Assembly (NCBI GenBank): GCA_026393675.1
Contig: JAPKZQ010000014.1
Coordinates: 27,403 to 91,402, forward strand
Length of the DNA: 64,000 nucleotides
Direction of reading: 5' to 3'
Origin: Acidobacteriota bacterium
GTDB lineage: Bacteria > Acidobacteriota > Vicinamibacteria > Vicinamibacterales > JAKQTR01
Shown piece by piece: positions 17,792 to 25,538 of the stretch. The position numbers and the translations under genes were made by a program. Numbering within the stretch: position 1 is the stretch's first letter; every line of letters begins with the position of its first letter. A model generated the notes under the pieces. It ran no database searches. It was given only the letters and a program-made list of their open reading frames with translations, and had not been told where the DNA came from.

Positions 17792-18766
17792 TTACTTACT
17801 GATCTTGGCGATTTCCTGCTGGCACTGGGGGGCAGAGAGCGGCATATAACCGTCCTTGACCACCACCTCCTGGCCTTCCCTGCTGAAGATGAGCTTCACG
17901 AATTCGCCGACGATCGGGTCGAGGGCCCTGCCCGGGGCCTTGTTGACGTAAATGTACAGCAAGCGCCAGAGCGGGTACTTTCCGCTCTTCACATCCTCGT
18001 AGCTCCCATCCGAGGTCGCCGACGTCGCGGTTTCCGACAGCGGGACCGCGCGCACGCCAGACGTCTTGTAGCCGATGCCGCTATAGCCCATGCCGAAGCG
18101 ATCCTCGGTGACGCCCTGGACAACCGACGCGGAGCCAGGTTGCTCTTTCACCGTGTCCTTGTAGTCGCCGTTCTTGAGCACGTGCTCCTTGAAGAAGCCA
18201 TAGGTGCCGCTGGCCGAATTGCGCCCATACAGGCTGATCGGCCGATTGGCCCAGTCGCCGGTCAGGCCCAACTGGCCCCAGGTGGTGATGTTCTCCTTGT
18301 AGCCGCGGGTGCGGTTCTTCCCGAAAATGGCTTCCACCTGCGCGAGGGTGAGCGACTTGATGGGATTGTCCTTGTTCACATAGACGGCGAGGGCGTCGTA
18401 GCTGGTCTTGAGTTCGGTCGGCTTGTAACCGTACTTCGCCTCGAACGAGTCGATCTCGGCGGTCTTCATCTGGCGCGACATCGGGCCGAACTGCGACGTG
18501 CCAGCGATCAGCGCGGGTGGCGCCGTGCCGGACCCCTTGCCTTCGACCTGGATCTTGACGCTCGGGTAGAACTTCCGGTACGTCTCGGCCCACAGCGTCA
18601 TCATGTTGTTCATCGTGTCGGAGCCAACGCTGGTCAGGCTGCCCGAGACGCCGCTGACTTTCTGGTAGGACGGCAGCATCGACGTCAGCATCCCCGAGCC
18701 GGCCTGGGCGCCGAGCAGCGTCATGCTGGCAGCGGCAAGTACGAGAGCCATCAGTGCACGTTTCAT
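17792..18766 (-). CDS. pstS: Phosphate-binding protein PstS
   Basis: Periplasmic phosphate-binding protein of 324 residues. The signal peptide is MKRALMALVLAAASMTLLG with cleavage after AQA. Phosphate-contact motifs are 'GSLTSVGSDTMNNMM' near the mature N-terminus, 'EGKGSGTAPPALIAGTSQF', and 'YGRNSASGTYGFFKE'. The start at 18766 is preferred over an ATG 15 bases upstream because GGAGG lies about eight bases before it and the signal peptide fits. First gene of pstSCAB-phoU, with a candidate Pho box 91 bases upstream of the start. Confidence 0.96.
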   Translation of the reverse strand: MKRALMALVLAAASMTLLGAQAGSGMLTSMLPSYQKVSGVSGSLTSVGSDTMNNMMTLWAETYRKFYPSVKIQVEGKGSGTAPPALIAGTSQFGPMSRQMKTAEIDSFEAKYGYKPTELKTSYDALAVYVNKDNPIKSLTLAQVEAIFGKNRTRGYKENITTWGQLGLTGDWANRPISLYGRNSASGTYGFFKEHVLKNGDYKDTVKEQPGSASVVQGVTEDRFGMGYSGIGYKTSGVRAVPLSETATSATSDGSYEDVKSGKYPLWRLLYIYVNKAPGRALDPIVGEFVKLIFSREGQEVVVKDGYMPLSAPQCQQEIAKISK

Positions 18767-18856
18767 CAATCGTTCCTCCACAAACCTCCGGCCCGATCTC
18801 CGTCGATGTCCACCTCCGATGCTATCGGGCGGCCTGGACGGGGAGATTGCGCCGTT

Positions 18857-18871
18857 GTTAAATCCGGGTAA
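18857..18871 (-). promoter_or_regulatory. Candidate Pho box upstream of pstS
   Basis: Minus-strand TTACCCGGATTTAAC, two half-sites spaced 11 bases start to start, as in known PhoB/PhoP boxes. A -10-like TAGCAT lies at 18819-18824, 33 bases beyond. The same arrangement precedes both porin genes. Confidence 0.55.
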
Positions 18872-18924
18872 ATTCGTGCGGTGGGGCGGGCCTCACCGAC
18901 CCGCCCCGTCCGCATCGCATGCCT

Positions 18925-20229
18925 CTACCAAGTCCAGAACCACGTCACGCGGAACACCATGTCGTTCCTGGCAGGAGCGGTCGCGCCCGCCAGCGGGGTC
19001 CCGTAGTTGACCCACTCGATGTTGGGGCTGAAGCGGACCGACGGGTGGATGTAGTACTCGATGCCCGCGATGCCAAGGTTGAACGGCGCACTCTTGTAGA
19101 TGGGCAGATAGTCGATGCCGGCGGCATCGGGGTTCGCGTTCGAGTGGTCGAACCTGCCGAACACGCTGAACTTGCTAGGCTTGACGATCCACACGCCGAA
19201 ACCCGATACCACGTTGATTGTAACGACGGGGTTTGTCGTGCCTTCATTGGGCTGGCGGGTGTGGTGGAGATACTGGATGCCCACCCGGCCCTGGGGCGTC
19301 TGGTACCCCGCGATCGCCTGCAGCGTCAGGCGGTTCGCCGAGAGCGGCTTGTAGTAGTAGCCGTAGAACCCTTCGGCGACAAAGCCGGGGTTGGTGACGT
19401 ACCGCACGGCGAAGCGGACGGCCTTGTACTTGTCGATCTCGGAGTTGTTGCCCGAGTCGTTCGCGAATTGGGCCGTGTACTGCAGGGTGTTGTCCTGATT
19501 GAGCGGGCCGGAGAGGCTGACGCCGAAATCGCGCGACGAATCGATGCGGTAAAGGTCCTCCGGCGTCTTCTCGATGTGGCGCAGGCCGAACAACGTCTCG
19601 TTGAAATCAACGTTCGGTGTCGGCTGGATGCCCACGGTCACCTGGTGCTTGCCGTGGTAGGCCCACTTCACCCACGCGTCCTTGATGTACGGGTTGATGC
19701 CGGCTGTCGGCGATGTCAGCTTCCCGTTGCTGTCGGCTTCGAGCCGGAACCGCATTGAGACGGCCGGGCTGAACGTCCGGTCGTAGGTGAAGTACATCCG
19801 GCGGAACCAGAAGCCCTGCTGCGTGTTGAACGCTGCCACATTGTCATTCTTGAAGTAGTAGTAGTCGCCGAACATCAGGCCGCTGAACTTATCCGGCGAC
19901 GGCGCGGGCGGCGGTGGGGGCGGTGGCTCGGGCACGGCCTCCGACATTCCATGCTTGAAGAAGAAGAGCTGCAGCGCACGCTCGCTGTCGCCGATGACCG
20001 TCTCGCCGTTTGGACCGGCGTTGAGCTTCGTGATGCCGACGCCCATCTCGCCGCTCGTCTCAAAAGCGTCGGCGCGGGCCGCCGAATTGAAGACGTAGAT
20101 GCGGCCGTCCTTGGCGATTTCCTTGTAGTACAGACCTTGCGCAAGCAGGGGGCTGGCGGCCAGGACGACAACTGCCACGACGAGCAGTGCCAGGATGGCG
20201 ACGCGGCCGGGACGAAGAAGACGACTCAT
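18925..20229 (-). CDS. OprP/OprO-like phosphate-selective porin, long paralogue
   Basis: Outer-membrane beta-barrel protein of 434 residues. The signal peptide is 'RVAILALLVVAVVVLAA' ending LLAQG. A region of about 60 residues unique to this copy (YYKEIAKDGRIYVFN... to FFFKHGM) follows. Next come a proline run (PEPPPPPPPAPSP) and the barrel, with alternating aromatic strands ending in VTWFWTW (terminal aromatic, as outer-membrane proteins have). It resembles the phosphate-selective porin O/P family. The start at 20229 has GGAGG upstream. The paralogue at 20350 is very similar from the proline run onward. A candidate Pho box upstream and the pst genes downstream support phosphate or polyphosphate uptake. 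Confidence 0.85.
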   Translation of the reverse strand: MSRLLRPGRVAILALLVVAVVVLAASPLLAQGLYYKEIAKDGRIYVFNSAARADAFETSGEMGVGITKLNAGPNGETVIGDSERALQLFFFKHGMSEAVPEPPPPPPPAPSPDKFSGLMFGDYYYFKNDNVAAFNTQQGFWFRRMYFTYDRTFSPAVSMRFRLEADSNGKLTSPTAGINPYIKDAWVKWAYHGKHQVTVGIQPTPNVDFNETLFGLRHIEKTPEDLYRIDSSRDFGVSLSGPLNQDNTLQYTAQFANDSGNNSEIDKYKAVRFAVRYVTNPGFVAEGFYGYYYKPLSANRLTLQAIAGYQTPQGRVGIQYLHHTRQPNEGTTNPVVTINVVSGFGVWIVKPSKFSVFGRFDHSNANPDAAGIDYLPIYKSAPFNLGIAGIEYYIHPSVRFSPNIEWVNYGTPLAGATAPARNDMVFRVTWFWTW

Positions 20230-20312
20230 GCGTTCATGCCTCCATGCAGGTGACGTGTCCTGCGTTCGGACACCAGCATATGCATGACGTGTTGCTGCCA
20301 CGTCGCACCGGT

Positions 20313-20327
20313 GTTACGACGGGGTTA
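20313..20327 (-). promoter_or_regulatory. Candidate Pho box upstream of the long porin
   Basis: Minus-strand TAACCCCGTCGTAAC, half-sites 11 bases apart, 84 bases before the start codon. A -10-like TATGCT (20275-20280) lies 33 bases beyond the proximal half-site, the same spacing as at pstS. Confidence 0.55.
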
Positions 20328-20349
20328 ATTCAACGGAGGGAGCGGAGAG

Positions 20350-21471
20350 CTACCAGGTCCAGAACCACGTCAGGCGGAGCACCAAGTCGTTGCTGGCAGG
20401 GGCCGCCGCGCCCGCCGTCGGCGTCCCGTACTTCACCCACTCGACGTTCGGGCTGAAGCGCACCGACGGGTGGATGTAATACTCGATGCCCGCCACGCCC
20501 AGGTTGAACGGCGCGCTCTTGTAGATGGGCAGGTAGTCGATGCCGGCGGCGTCTGGGTTCGCGTCCGAATGGTCGAACCGGCCGAACACCGTGAACTTGC
20601 TCGGCTTGACGATCCACACGCCGAAACCCGACGTCACGTTGATCGTTGTCACCGGGTTCGTCGTTCCCGCATTGGGCTGGCGGGTGTGGTGGACATACTG
20701 GATGCCCACGCGGCCCTGCGGGTTCTGGTACCCCGCGAGCGCCTGCAGCGTGAGGCGGTTCGCAGCGAGCGGCTTGTAGTAGTAGCCGTAGAAGCCCTCG
20801 GCCACAAACCCGGGGTTGGTGACGTAGCGCAGCGCGAACCGGACGGCCTTGTACTTGTCGAGCTCCGAGTTGTTGCCGGAATCGTTGGCCACTTGAGCCG
20901 TGTACTGGACGGTGTTGTCCTGGTTGAGCGGGCCTGAGAAGCTGACGCCGAAGTCGCGCGTCGAGTCGATCCGGTAGAGGTCACCCGCTGTTTTCTCGAT
21001 GTGGCGCAGGCCAAAGAACGCGTCGACGAAGTCAAGCGTCGCGGTCGGCTGGATGCCAATCGTCACGTGGTGCTTGCCGCGGTAGGCCCATTTCACCCAG
21101 GCGTCCTTGATGTTCGGATTGATCGCGACTGTCGGCGATGTCATCTTCCCGTTGCTGCTCGCCTCGAGCCGAAACCGGGTGGAGATGGCCGGGCTAAACG
21201 CGTGGTCGTAGGTGAAGTAGATGCGGCGGAACCAGAAGCCCTGCTGCGTGTTGAACGCCGCCACGTTGTCATTCTTGAAGTAGTAGTAATCGCCGAACAT
21301 GACCCCGCTGAACTTGTCGGGCGACGGCGCGGGTGGAGGCGGTGGGGGCGGCGGCTCGGGCACCGCTTGGGGAATTCCCTGCGCGACAAGCGAGCTGGCC
21401 GCCAGGACGACAACTGCCACGACGAGCAGTGCCAGGATGGCGACGCGGCCGAAACGAAGAAGACCACTCAT
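20350..21471 (-). CDS. OprP/OprO-like phosphate-selective porin, short paralogue
   Basis: Outer-membrane barrel of 373 residues, a tandem paralogue of the gene at 18925. The signal peptide differs only slightly (MSGLLRFGRVAILALLVVAV...), but the roughly 60-residue block after it is missing and the mature protein goes almost directly into PEPPPPPPPPAPSP. The barrel then follows nearly residue by residue to VLRLTWFWTW. The leader DNA is duplicated too, including the start region and candidate Pho box. A deletion here or an insertion in the other copy could explain the difference; outside sequences are needed to tell which. Confidence 0.85.
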   Translation of the reverse strand: MSGLLRFGRVAILALLVVAVVVLAASSLVAQGIPQAVPEPPPPPPPPAPSPDKFSGVMFGDYYYFKNDNVAAFNTQQGFWFRRIYFTYDHAFSPAISTRFRLEASSNGKMTSPTVAINPNIKDAWVKWAYRGKHHVTIGIQPTATLDFVDAFFGLRHIEKTAGDLYRIDSTRDFGVSFSGPLNQDNTVQYTAQVANDSGNNSELDKYKAVRFALRYVTNPGFVAEGFYGYYYKPLAANRLTLQALAGYQNPQGRVGIQYVHHTRQPNAGTTNPVTTINVTSGFGVWIVKPSKFTVFGRFDHSDANPDAAGIDYLPIYKSAPFNLGVAGIEYYIHPSVRFSPNVEWVKYGTPTAGAAAPASNDLVLRLTWFWTW

Positions 21472-21554
21472 GCGTTCATGCCTCCATGCAGGTGAGATGT
21501 CCCGCGAACGAAAACCAGCACATGCAGGGCATGTTGCCGTCACGTCGCACGGAT

Positions 21555-21569
21555 GTTACGGCAGAGTTA
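21555..21569 (-). promoter_or_regulatory. Candidate Pho box upstream of the short porin
   Basis: Minus-strand TAACTCTGCCGTAAC, half-sites 11 bases apart, 84 bases before the start. A TGTGCT hexamer (21517-21522) lies at the -10 position found in the other two. It is not independent evidence, since the leader is a duplicate of the neighbouring porin leader. Confidence 0.5.
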
Positions 21570-21605
21570 ATTCCTGGGGGCGGCGGGCCGGGCGGCCCGC
21601 CAGGG

Positions 21606-22976
21606 TCAGTATCGGATCACCTTCTCCACCTTGTACCGATCCTCCTCCGGCCTCAGCAGGACCAGTTCGGCCGGCTCTCCCTGCGCGACGACGCGCGGGG
21701 CGCGCTTCGCCTTCCAGTCGGGCAACGACACGACATCGCCCGTCTTGAGGGCAGGGTCCCACAAGGGTGCCACCACAAGACCCGTCGCATCGATCGACTC
21801 GAGGGCGCCCATCGTGTGCAGGTCACCCAGATCCTCGATGCGCGCGGAGAGCCTCGTCACACGCTGGCCGTCCGCCATCCGGACGCCGCGCGTGGCGACA
21901 ATGCCGACATCCGCCACAAACGGCGCGACGCCCGTTCCGGGTGCCACCGTTGCGTTGCGAATCAACACATAGAAGAGATTCGTCTCGTTGATGGGCAGGG
22001 TCTCATAGCGCCGCTTGTCGGCCTGCTCGACACGTTTGGTCGCGAGCGCATCGAGCGCCGTCATGATAGCCACGAAGTTGAGCCGAACCAGGTGCGGATC
22101 GGGCTCGGCCGCCGGCCACGCGCCGGTCTCGATCAACACGACGCTCGTCCCCCACTTCGTCAGGTTGTCGCCAAACGCTCTCACCTCAAACTCATCGTCA
22201 TATCGGGCGACGCGGCCCGGAGCGAGCGGTTCAAGCGCGTCGCGAATCACCGCGCAGATCTTCTTGGTGAGCAGGCGCCCGACTGATTCGGTCCGCGCCT
22301 CGTCAAACGCCACCGAGAGCAGTGAAATCGACGCCGGCTGGCCGGTCTTGCCGGCCTCGGTGCGCCAGTTCTGGTTGTGCAGGTTGAAGCCGATTGGGGC
22401 CTTCACCCGATCCCGGAGCGCCTTCAGCGCCTGGCCTTCGGGAGTCTGGAGTCGCAGCCCGTCGCGGTTGATGTCGATGCCTTGTGCGTTGCGGCGCTGG
22501 AACCGCTCGGCGCCGTCCGGGTTAAGCATCGGCACGACGTGGAGCGTCAGGGCGCTCAGTATTCGGGCGATCGCGGGATCGTCCCGGTGGCGCCGCGTGT
22601 ATTCGAAGATGTCGAACAGGGCCGCCGTGGCCGTTGGCTCATCGCCGTGCATCTGCGACCAGAGCATCACGTGGAGCGGCCCGGTGCCGAACCAGATGTG
22701 ATTGATGGAACGTCCCTCAACCGAGCGGCCGATTTCCTCGAGTTGAAACAGGTCCGATCCGATGCGTTGCACGTCGCGGAGCTGGACCTCGACGTCGGCA
22801 TGACGGATCAGTGGCGGCACCGACCACGAGACGTGTTCCTTGTCCCAGGCATCGACCAACTGCTGTGGCGTGAACGACGGCGGGATGGGTCGTGGCGTTA
22901 CCTGTGCGTTGGCGTGAGACCAGGCTCCCGCCACCACGATGATCAGGGCACCGGCAGCAAGTTTGACGCGATTCAT
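21606..22976 (-). CDS. Secreted M14 zinc carboxypeptidase
   Basis: Metallocarboxypeptidase of 456 residues. The signal peptide is MNRVKLAAGALIIVVAGAWS ending ANAQ. Zinc ligands are H110 and E113 (SQMHGDEPT) and H200 (GFNLHNQN). N170/R171 in DINRDG bind the substrate carboxylate, and E283 in LIETGAW is the catalytic glutamate. After the catalytic domain come about 150 residues of uncertain beta-rich structure. The start at 22976 is chosen for the signal peptide. It is divergent from the glutamine synthetase gene with a 100-base gap, and is one of two M14-type peptidases in the window. Confidence 0.9.
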   Translation of the reverse strand: MNRVKLAAGALIIVVAGAWSHANAQVTPRPIPPSFTPQQLVDAWDKEHVSWSVPPLIRHADVEVQLRDVQRIGSDLFQLEEIGRSVEGRSINHIWFGTGPLHVMLWSQMHGDEPTATAALFDIFEYTRRHRDDPAIARILSALTLHVVPMLNPDGAERFQRRNAQGIDINRDGLRLQTPEGQALKALRDRVKAPIGFNLHNQNWRTEAGKTGQPASISLLSVAFDEARTESVGRLLTKKICAVIRDALEPLAPGRVARYDDEFEVRAFGDNLTKWGTSVVLIETGAWPAAEPDPHLVRLNFVAIMTALDALATKRVEQADKRRYETLPINETNLFYVLIRNATVAPGTGVAPFVADVGIVATRGVRMADGQRVTRLSARIEDLGDLHTMGALESIDATGLVVAPLWDPALKTGDVVSLPDWKAKRAPRVVAQGEPAELVLLRPEEDRYKVEKVIRY

Positions 22977-23076
22977 GAGTGAGCCTCGCGGATGGTGGTG
23001 GTTGACGTGGAACAGCATAGCCGATCGAGTGCGGGTCACGGGTGTCCGGGGTAAGATAGCGGCCCGGAGTGCCATC

Positions 23077-24483
23077 ATGACGCATCATCCTTCTTCCGCC
23101 GCCACGTCACCGGAGCGGTCCGATCCAACGCAGACGCTTCGCCGCCAGATCGGAAAATCCCCGGCGTCGTGGGCCGTTGACGATCTTGTCGCGTTTGTCC
23201 GCGATCGCCGTATTCGCGTGCTGTCGCTGATGCACGTGGGGGGAGACGGATGGCTGAAGACGCTCGACTTCGTCCCGCGCGATGCCGAACACCTGGCGGA
23301 CGTGTTGGCCGGCGGCGAACGGGCCGACGGGTCGAGCCTCTTTGGAGATCTCGGAATCCCAATTGGCGCATCCGACATCGTGATGCGGCCGCGGTTGTCG
23401 ACAGCATTCATCGATCCGTTCTCGCCGGAACCGACGCTCGCCGTCCTCTGCAGCCACTACAACCGCCAGGGCGAGCCCCTGGCCGAATCGCCGGACACGC
23501 TGGTTCGGGCGGCCTACAAACGCCTGGTTGAGAACACTGGCGTCGAGTGGCAGGCGCTCGGCGAGATCGAGTTCTTCCTGGGCCAGCGCGGCGAAGACGC
23601 CCAGGTCTACGGCGCGAACGAACGCGGGTACCACGCCAGTTCGCCCTTCGTGTTTGGCGAGGCACTCCGGCGGCAGGCCCTGACGCACCTGGCCGAGATG
23701 GGTGTGCCTGTGAAGTACGGCCACTCGGAAGTGGGCTACGTCGAAGCCGATGCCACCGATTCGCGCGTGTGGGAACAGCACGAGATCGAGCTATGGCTCC
23801 AGCCGCTGCCCGAAGCCGCCGACGCCGTCGTGCTGACCGAATGGGTGCTGCGCAACCTGGCGCAGCGCAATGGGATGCTCTGCAGTTTCGCGCCGATGGC
23901 GCGCCAGGGTCACGCCGGCAGCGGCATGCACTTCCACTTCGCGCCATGCTCCAACGGCACCTTCCTGCCGCACACGGGACCGGACGGCCGCCTCACCAGT
24001 GAGGCCAAGTGGCTCATCTGCGGCCTGGTCACTCACGGCGGCGCGCTGATGGCGTTCGGCAACCGCAGCCGCGACTCGTTCATCCGGTTGAGCCAGGGCA
24101 AGGAAGCCCCAAGCGTGCTGACATGGGGACGCTACAATCGCCGGGCGCTTATCCGGATCCCGATCGTGCCCACCGATGCGCAGGGACGGCCGACCAGCGC
24201 TGAGACGATTGAATTCCGCCTCCCCGACGGATCCACCCATCCGCACCTGCTGCTGGCCGGCGTGGCGCAGGCAGTGGTCGCGGGCAAGTCGACCCCGGAT
24301 CCGGATGGATTGCTCGATCGCACGGCCGTCACGGCGCACGGGGCCGCATCGGTGGCGAACCGCGTGCCGCTGACGTTTGCCGAGATCGCCGATCATCTCG
24401 TCGGAAGCCGCGCGGTGCTCGAGGCCGGCGGCGTGTTCACGTCGAACCTGCTCGATCGGGTCATCGCGCTGCTCAGAGCGTAA
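23077..24483 (+). CDS. Glutamine synthetase family protein
   Basis: ATP-dependent glutamate-amine ligase superfamily, 468 residues. The N-terminal beta-grasp ends in 'ADGSSLFGDLGIPIGASDIVM', matching the DGSS...SD pattern of type I enzymes. The catalytic domain has GEIEFFL, the GHSEVGYVE cluster (metal-binding glutamates), AGSGMHFHF (ATP-binding histidine) and FGNRSRDSFIRL. No adenylylation site is evident. It may be true GlnA or one of the gamma-glutamyl-amide ligases of the same fold (for example acting on polyamines). It is a single gene, convergent with a methyltransferase; no nitrogen regulators are nearby. Confidence 0.85.
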   Translation: MTHHPSSAATSPERSDPTQTLRRQIGKSPASWAVDDLVAFVRDRRIRVLSLMHVGGDGWLKTLDFVPRDAEHLADVLAGGERADGSSLFGDLGIPIGASDIVMRPRLSTAFIDPFSPEPTLAVLCSHYNRQGEPLAESPDTLVRAAYKRLVENTGVEWQALGEIEFFLGQRGEDAQVYGANERGYHASSPFVFGEALRRQALTHLAEMGVPVKYGHSEVGYVEADATDSRVWEQHEIELWLQPLPEAADAVVLTEWVLRNLAQRNGMLCSFAPMARQGHAGSGMHFHFAPCSNGTFLPHTGPDGRLTSEAKWLICGLVTHGGALMAFGNRSRDSFIRLSQGKEAPSVLTWGRYNRRALIRIPIVPTDAQGRPTSAETIEFRLPDGSTHPHLLLAGVAQAVVAGKSTPDPDGLLDRTAVTAHGAASVANRVPLTFAEIADHLVGSRAVLEAGGVFTSNLLDRVIALLRA

Positions 24484-24485
24484 TA

Positions 24486-24507
24486 GGGCGGCCACAGGGG
24501 GCCGCCC
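24486..24507. terminator. Bidirectional hairpin between convergent genes
   Basis: gggcggcc (24486-24493) pairs perfectly with ggccgccc (24500-24507) around the loop acaggg. It lies three bases after the glutamine synthetase stop and 17 before the methyltransferase stop. A related sequence lies at 12286. Confidence 0.7.
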
Positions 24508-24523
24508 CTGCGAGATCGGGGCA

Positions 24524-25369
24524 CTAAGTCTGGGCGACGATGATGGGATGATCTTCCATCGCGTTGCGCAGCAGCCTGACGAGGTCGCGCGCCATGGCGT
24601 CCTCGGCGAGTGGCCCCGTTTTTCCAAGTCCGAAGATCTCGAGCAAAGCCCGCCACATCTTCGATAGCGCCTTCAGCGGCCGTTTCGAGTGCGCAGCCCG
24701 TCCCCACGCGGCCCAGCCATCGCCATCCAGATCGAACCAGGGAATGGCGTACGCGATGGGCTTGATGCGCACATCCGTGAACCCGGCGTCCACACACCAG
24801 CGCATGAAGTCAGTGGCGACAATCTCCTGCTCGGTGACGCCAAATTCGCCCGTCGCGCGCGTCGAATGACCGGCGTCGGCATGTCCCCGGCCTGGCTCCG
24901 AGAAGGCCACCTTGCCGCCAGGTTTCAACACCCGTCGGATTTCAGCGAGCCCCTTCACCATGTCAGGAACGTGGTGGAACGCATTGAGGCACACTGCCTT
25001 GTCGAAGCTCGCGTCCCGAAACGGCAGGTGCTCCAGATCTCCGGCGACCAGCCCTGGTTTCGCGCCCATCCGATCGCGCCCGAGCTTGAGCATGTCGAGT
25101 GCGATGTCGATGCTCACCGTGTCAATGTTCAGGCGTCGCAGCCATTCCGACACCCAGCACGAACCGGCGGCCAGATCGAGCACGCGCTCGCCCGGAACGG
25201 GCGCCAGACACCCGATCGCGACGGCGAAATCATGGATGAGCGACAGGCTCTCGCCGACCATGTTGTGGCCGGGCGGGGCAAACGGCTTGGCACGCTCCCA
25301 GGGCTCCGAACCCGATCGGGACAGGTAGGCCTTCTCGGCGCCTTTCGTCCCGCGAGTGTCGTCTGACAT
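24524..25369 (-). CDS. SAM-dependent methyltransferase (Methyltransf_11 type)
   Basis: Class I methyltransferase of 281 residues. Motif I is VLDLAAGSCWVSEWL (about 63-77), the ribose-binding acidic residue is in TVSIDIALDML, motif II is around DLEHLPFRDASFDKAVCLNAFHHV, and motif III is RRVLKPGGKVAFSEP. The C-terminal part (180-281) is unusual and probably sets substrate specificity. Many family members act on small metabolites, quinones or lipids; nothing here points to one. It is divergent from the tungstoenzyme gene. Confidence 0.85.
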   Translation of the reverse strand: MSDDTRGTKGAEKAYLSRSGSEPWERAKPFAPPGHNMVGESLSLIHDFAVAIGCLAPVPGERVLDLAAGSCWVSEWLRRLNIDTVSIDIALDMLKLGRDRMGAKPGLVAGDLEHLPFRDASFDKAVCLNAFHHVPDMVKGLAEIRRVLKPGGKVAFSEPGRGHADAGHSTRATGEFGVTEQEIVATDFMRWCVDAGFTDVRIKPIAYAIPWFDLDGDGWAAWGRAAHSKRPLKALSKMWRALLEIFGLGKTGPLAEDAMARDLVRLLRNAMEDHPIIVAQT

Positions 25370-25450
25370 GTCTGGCCATTATAGGGCCGCCGGGGTGGCT
25401 GAATCTGGGGCGATCAAGCCGGCGGGAACCCCGTGATAGACTGGCCCTTG

Positions 25451-25464
25451 CCTCACTGGTGAGG
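25451..25464 (+). other. Small hairpin in the leader of the tungstoenzyme gene
   Basis: cctcac-tg-gtgagg, about 75 bases before the ribosome-binding site. It is too short to call a riboswitch. Confidence 0.3.
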
Positions 25465-25538
25465 TTCGGTTGGCCACGCTTCGCCCCCCATCGCCGGCCG
25501 TCTCGCCGCCCGCCGACCCCACCGGAGGAGAGAACTCC

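Noticed and set aside
25451..25464. Leader hairpin of the tungstoenzyme gene as a molybdenum/tungsten-cofactor riboswitch
   Set aside because: Only a 6-base stem; none of the conserved multi-stem architecture could be recognised by eye.
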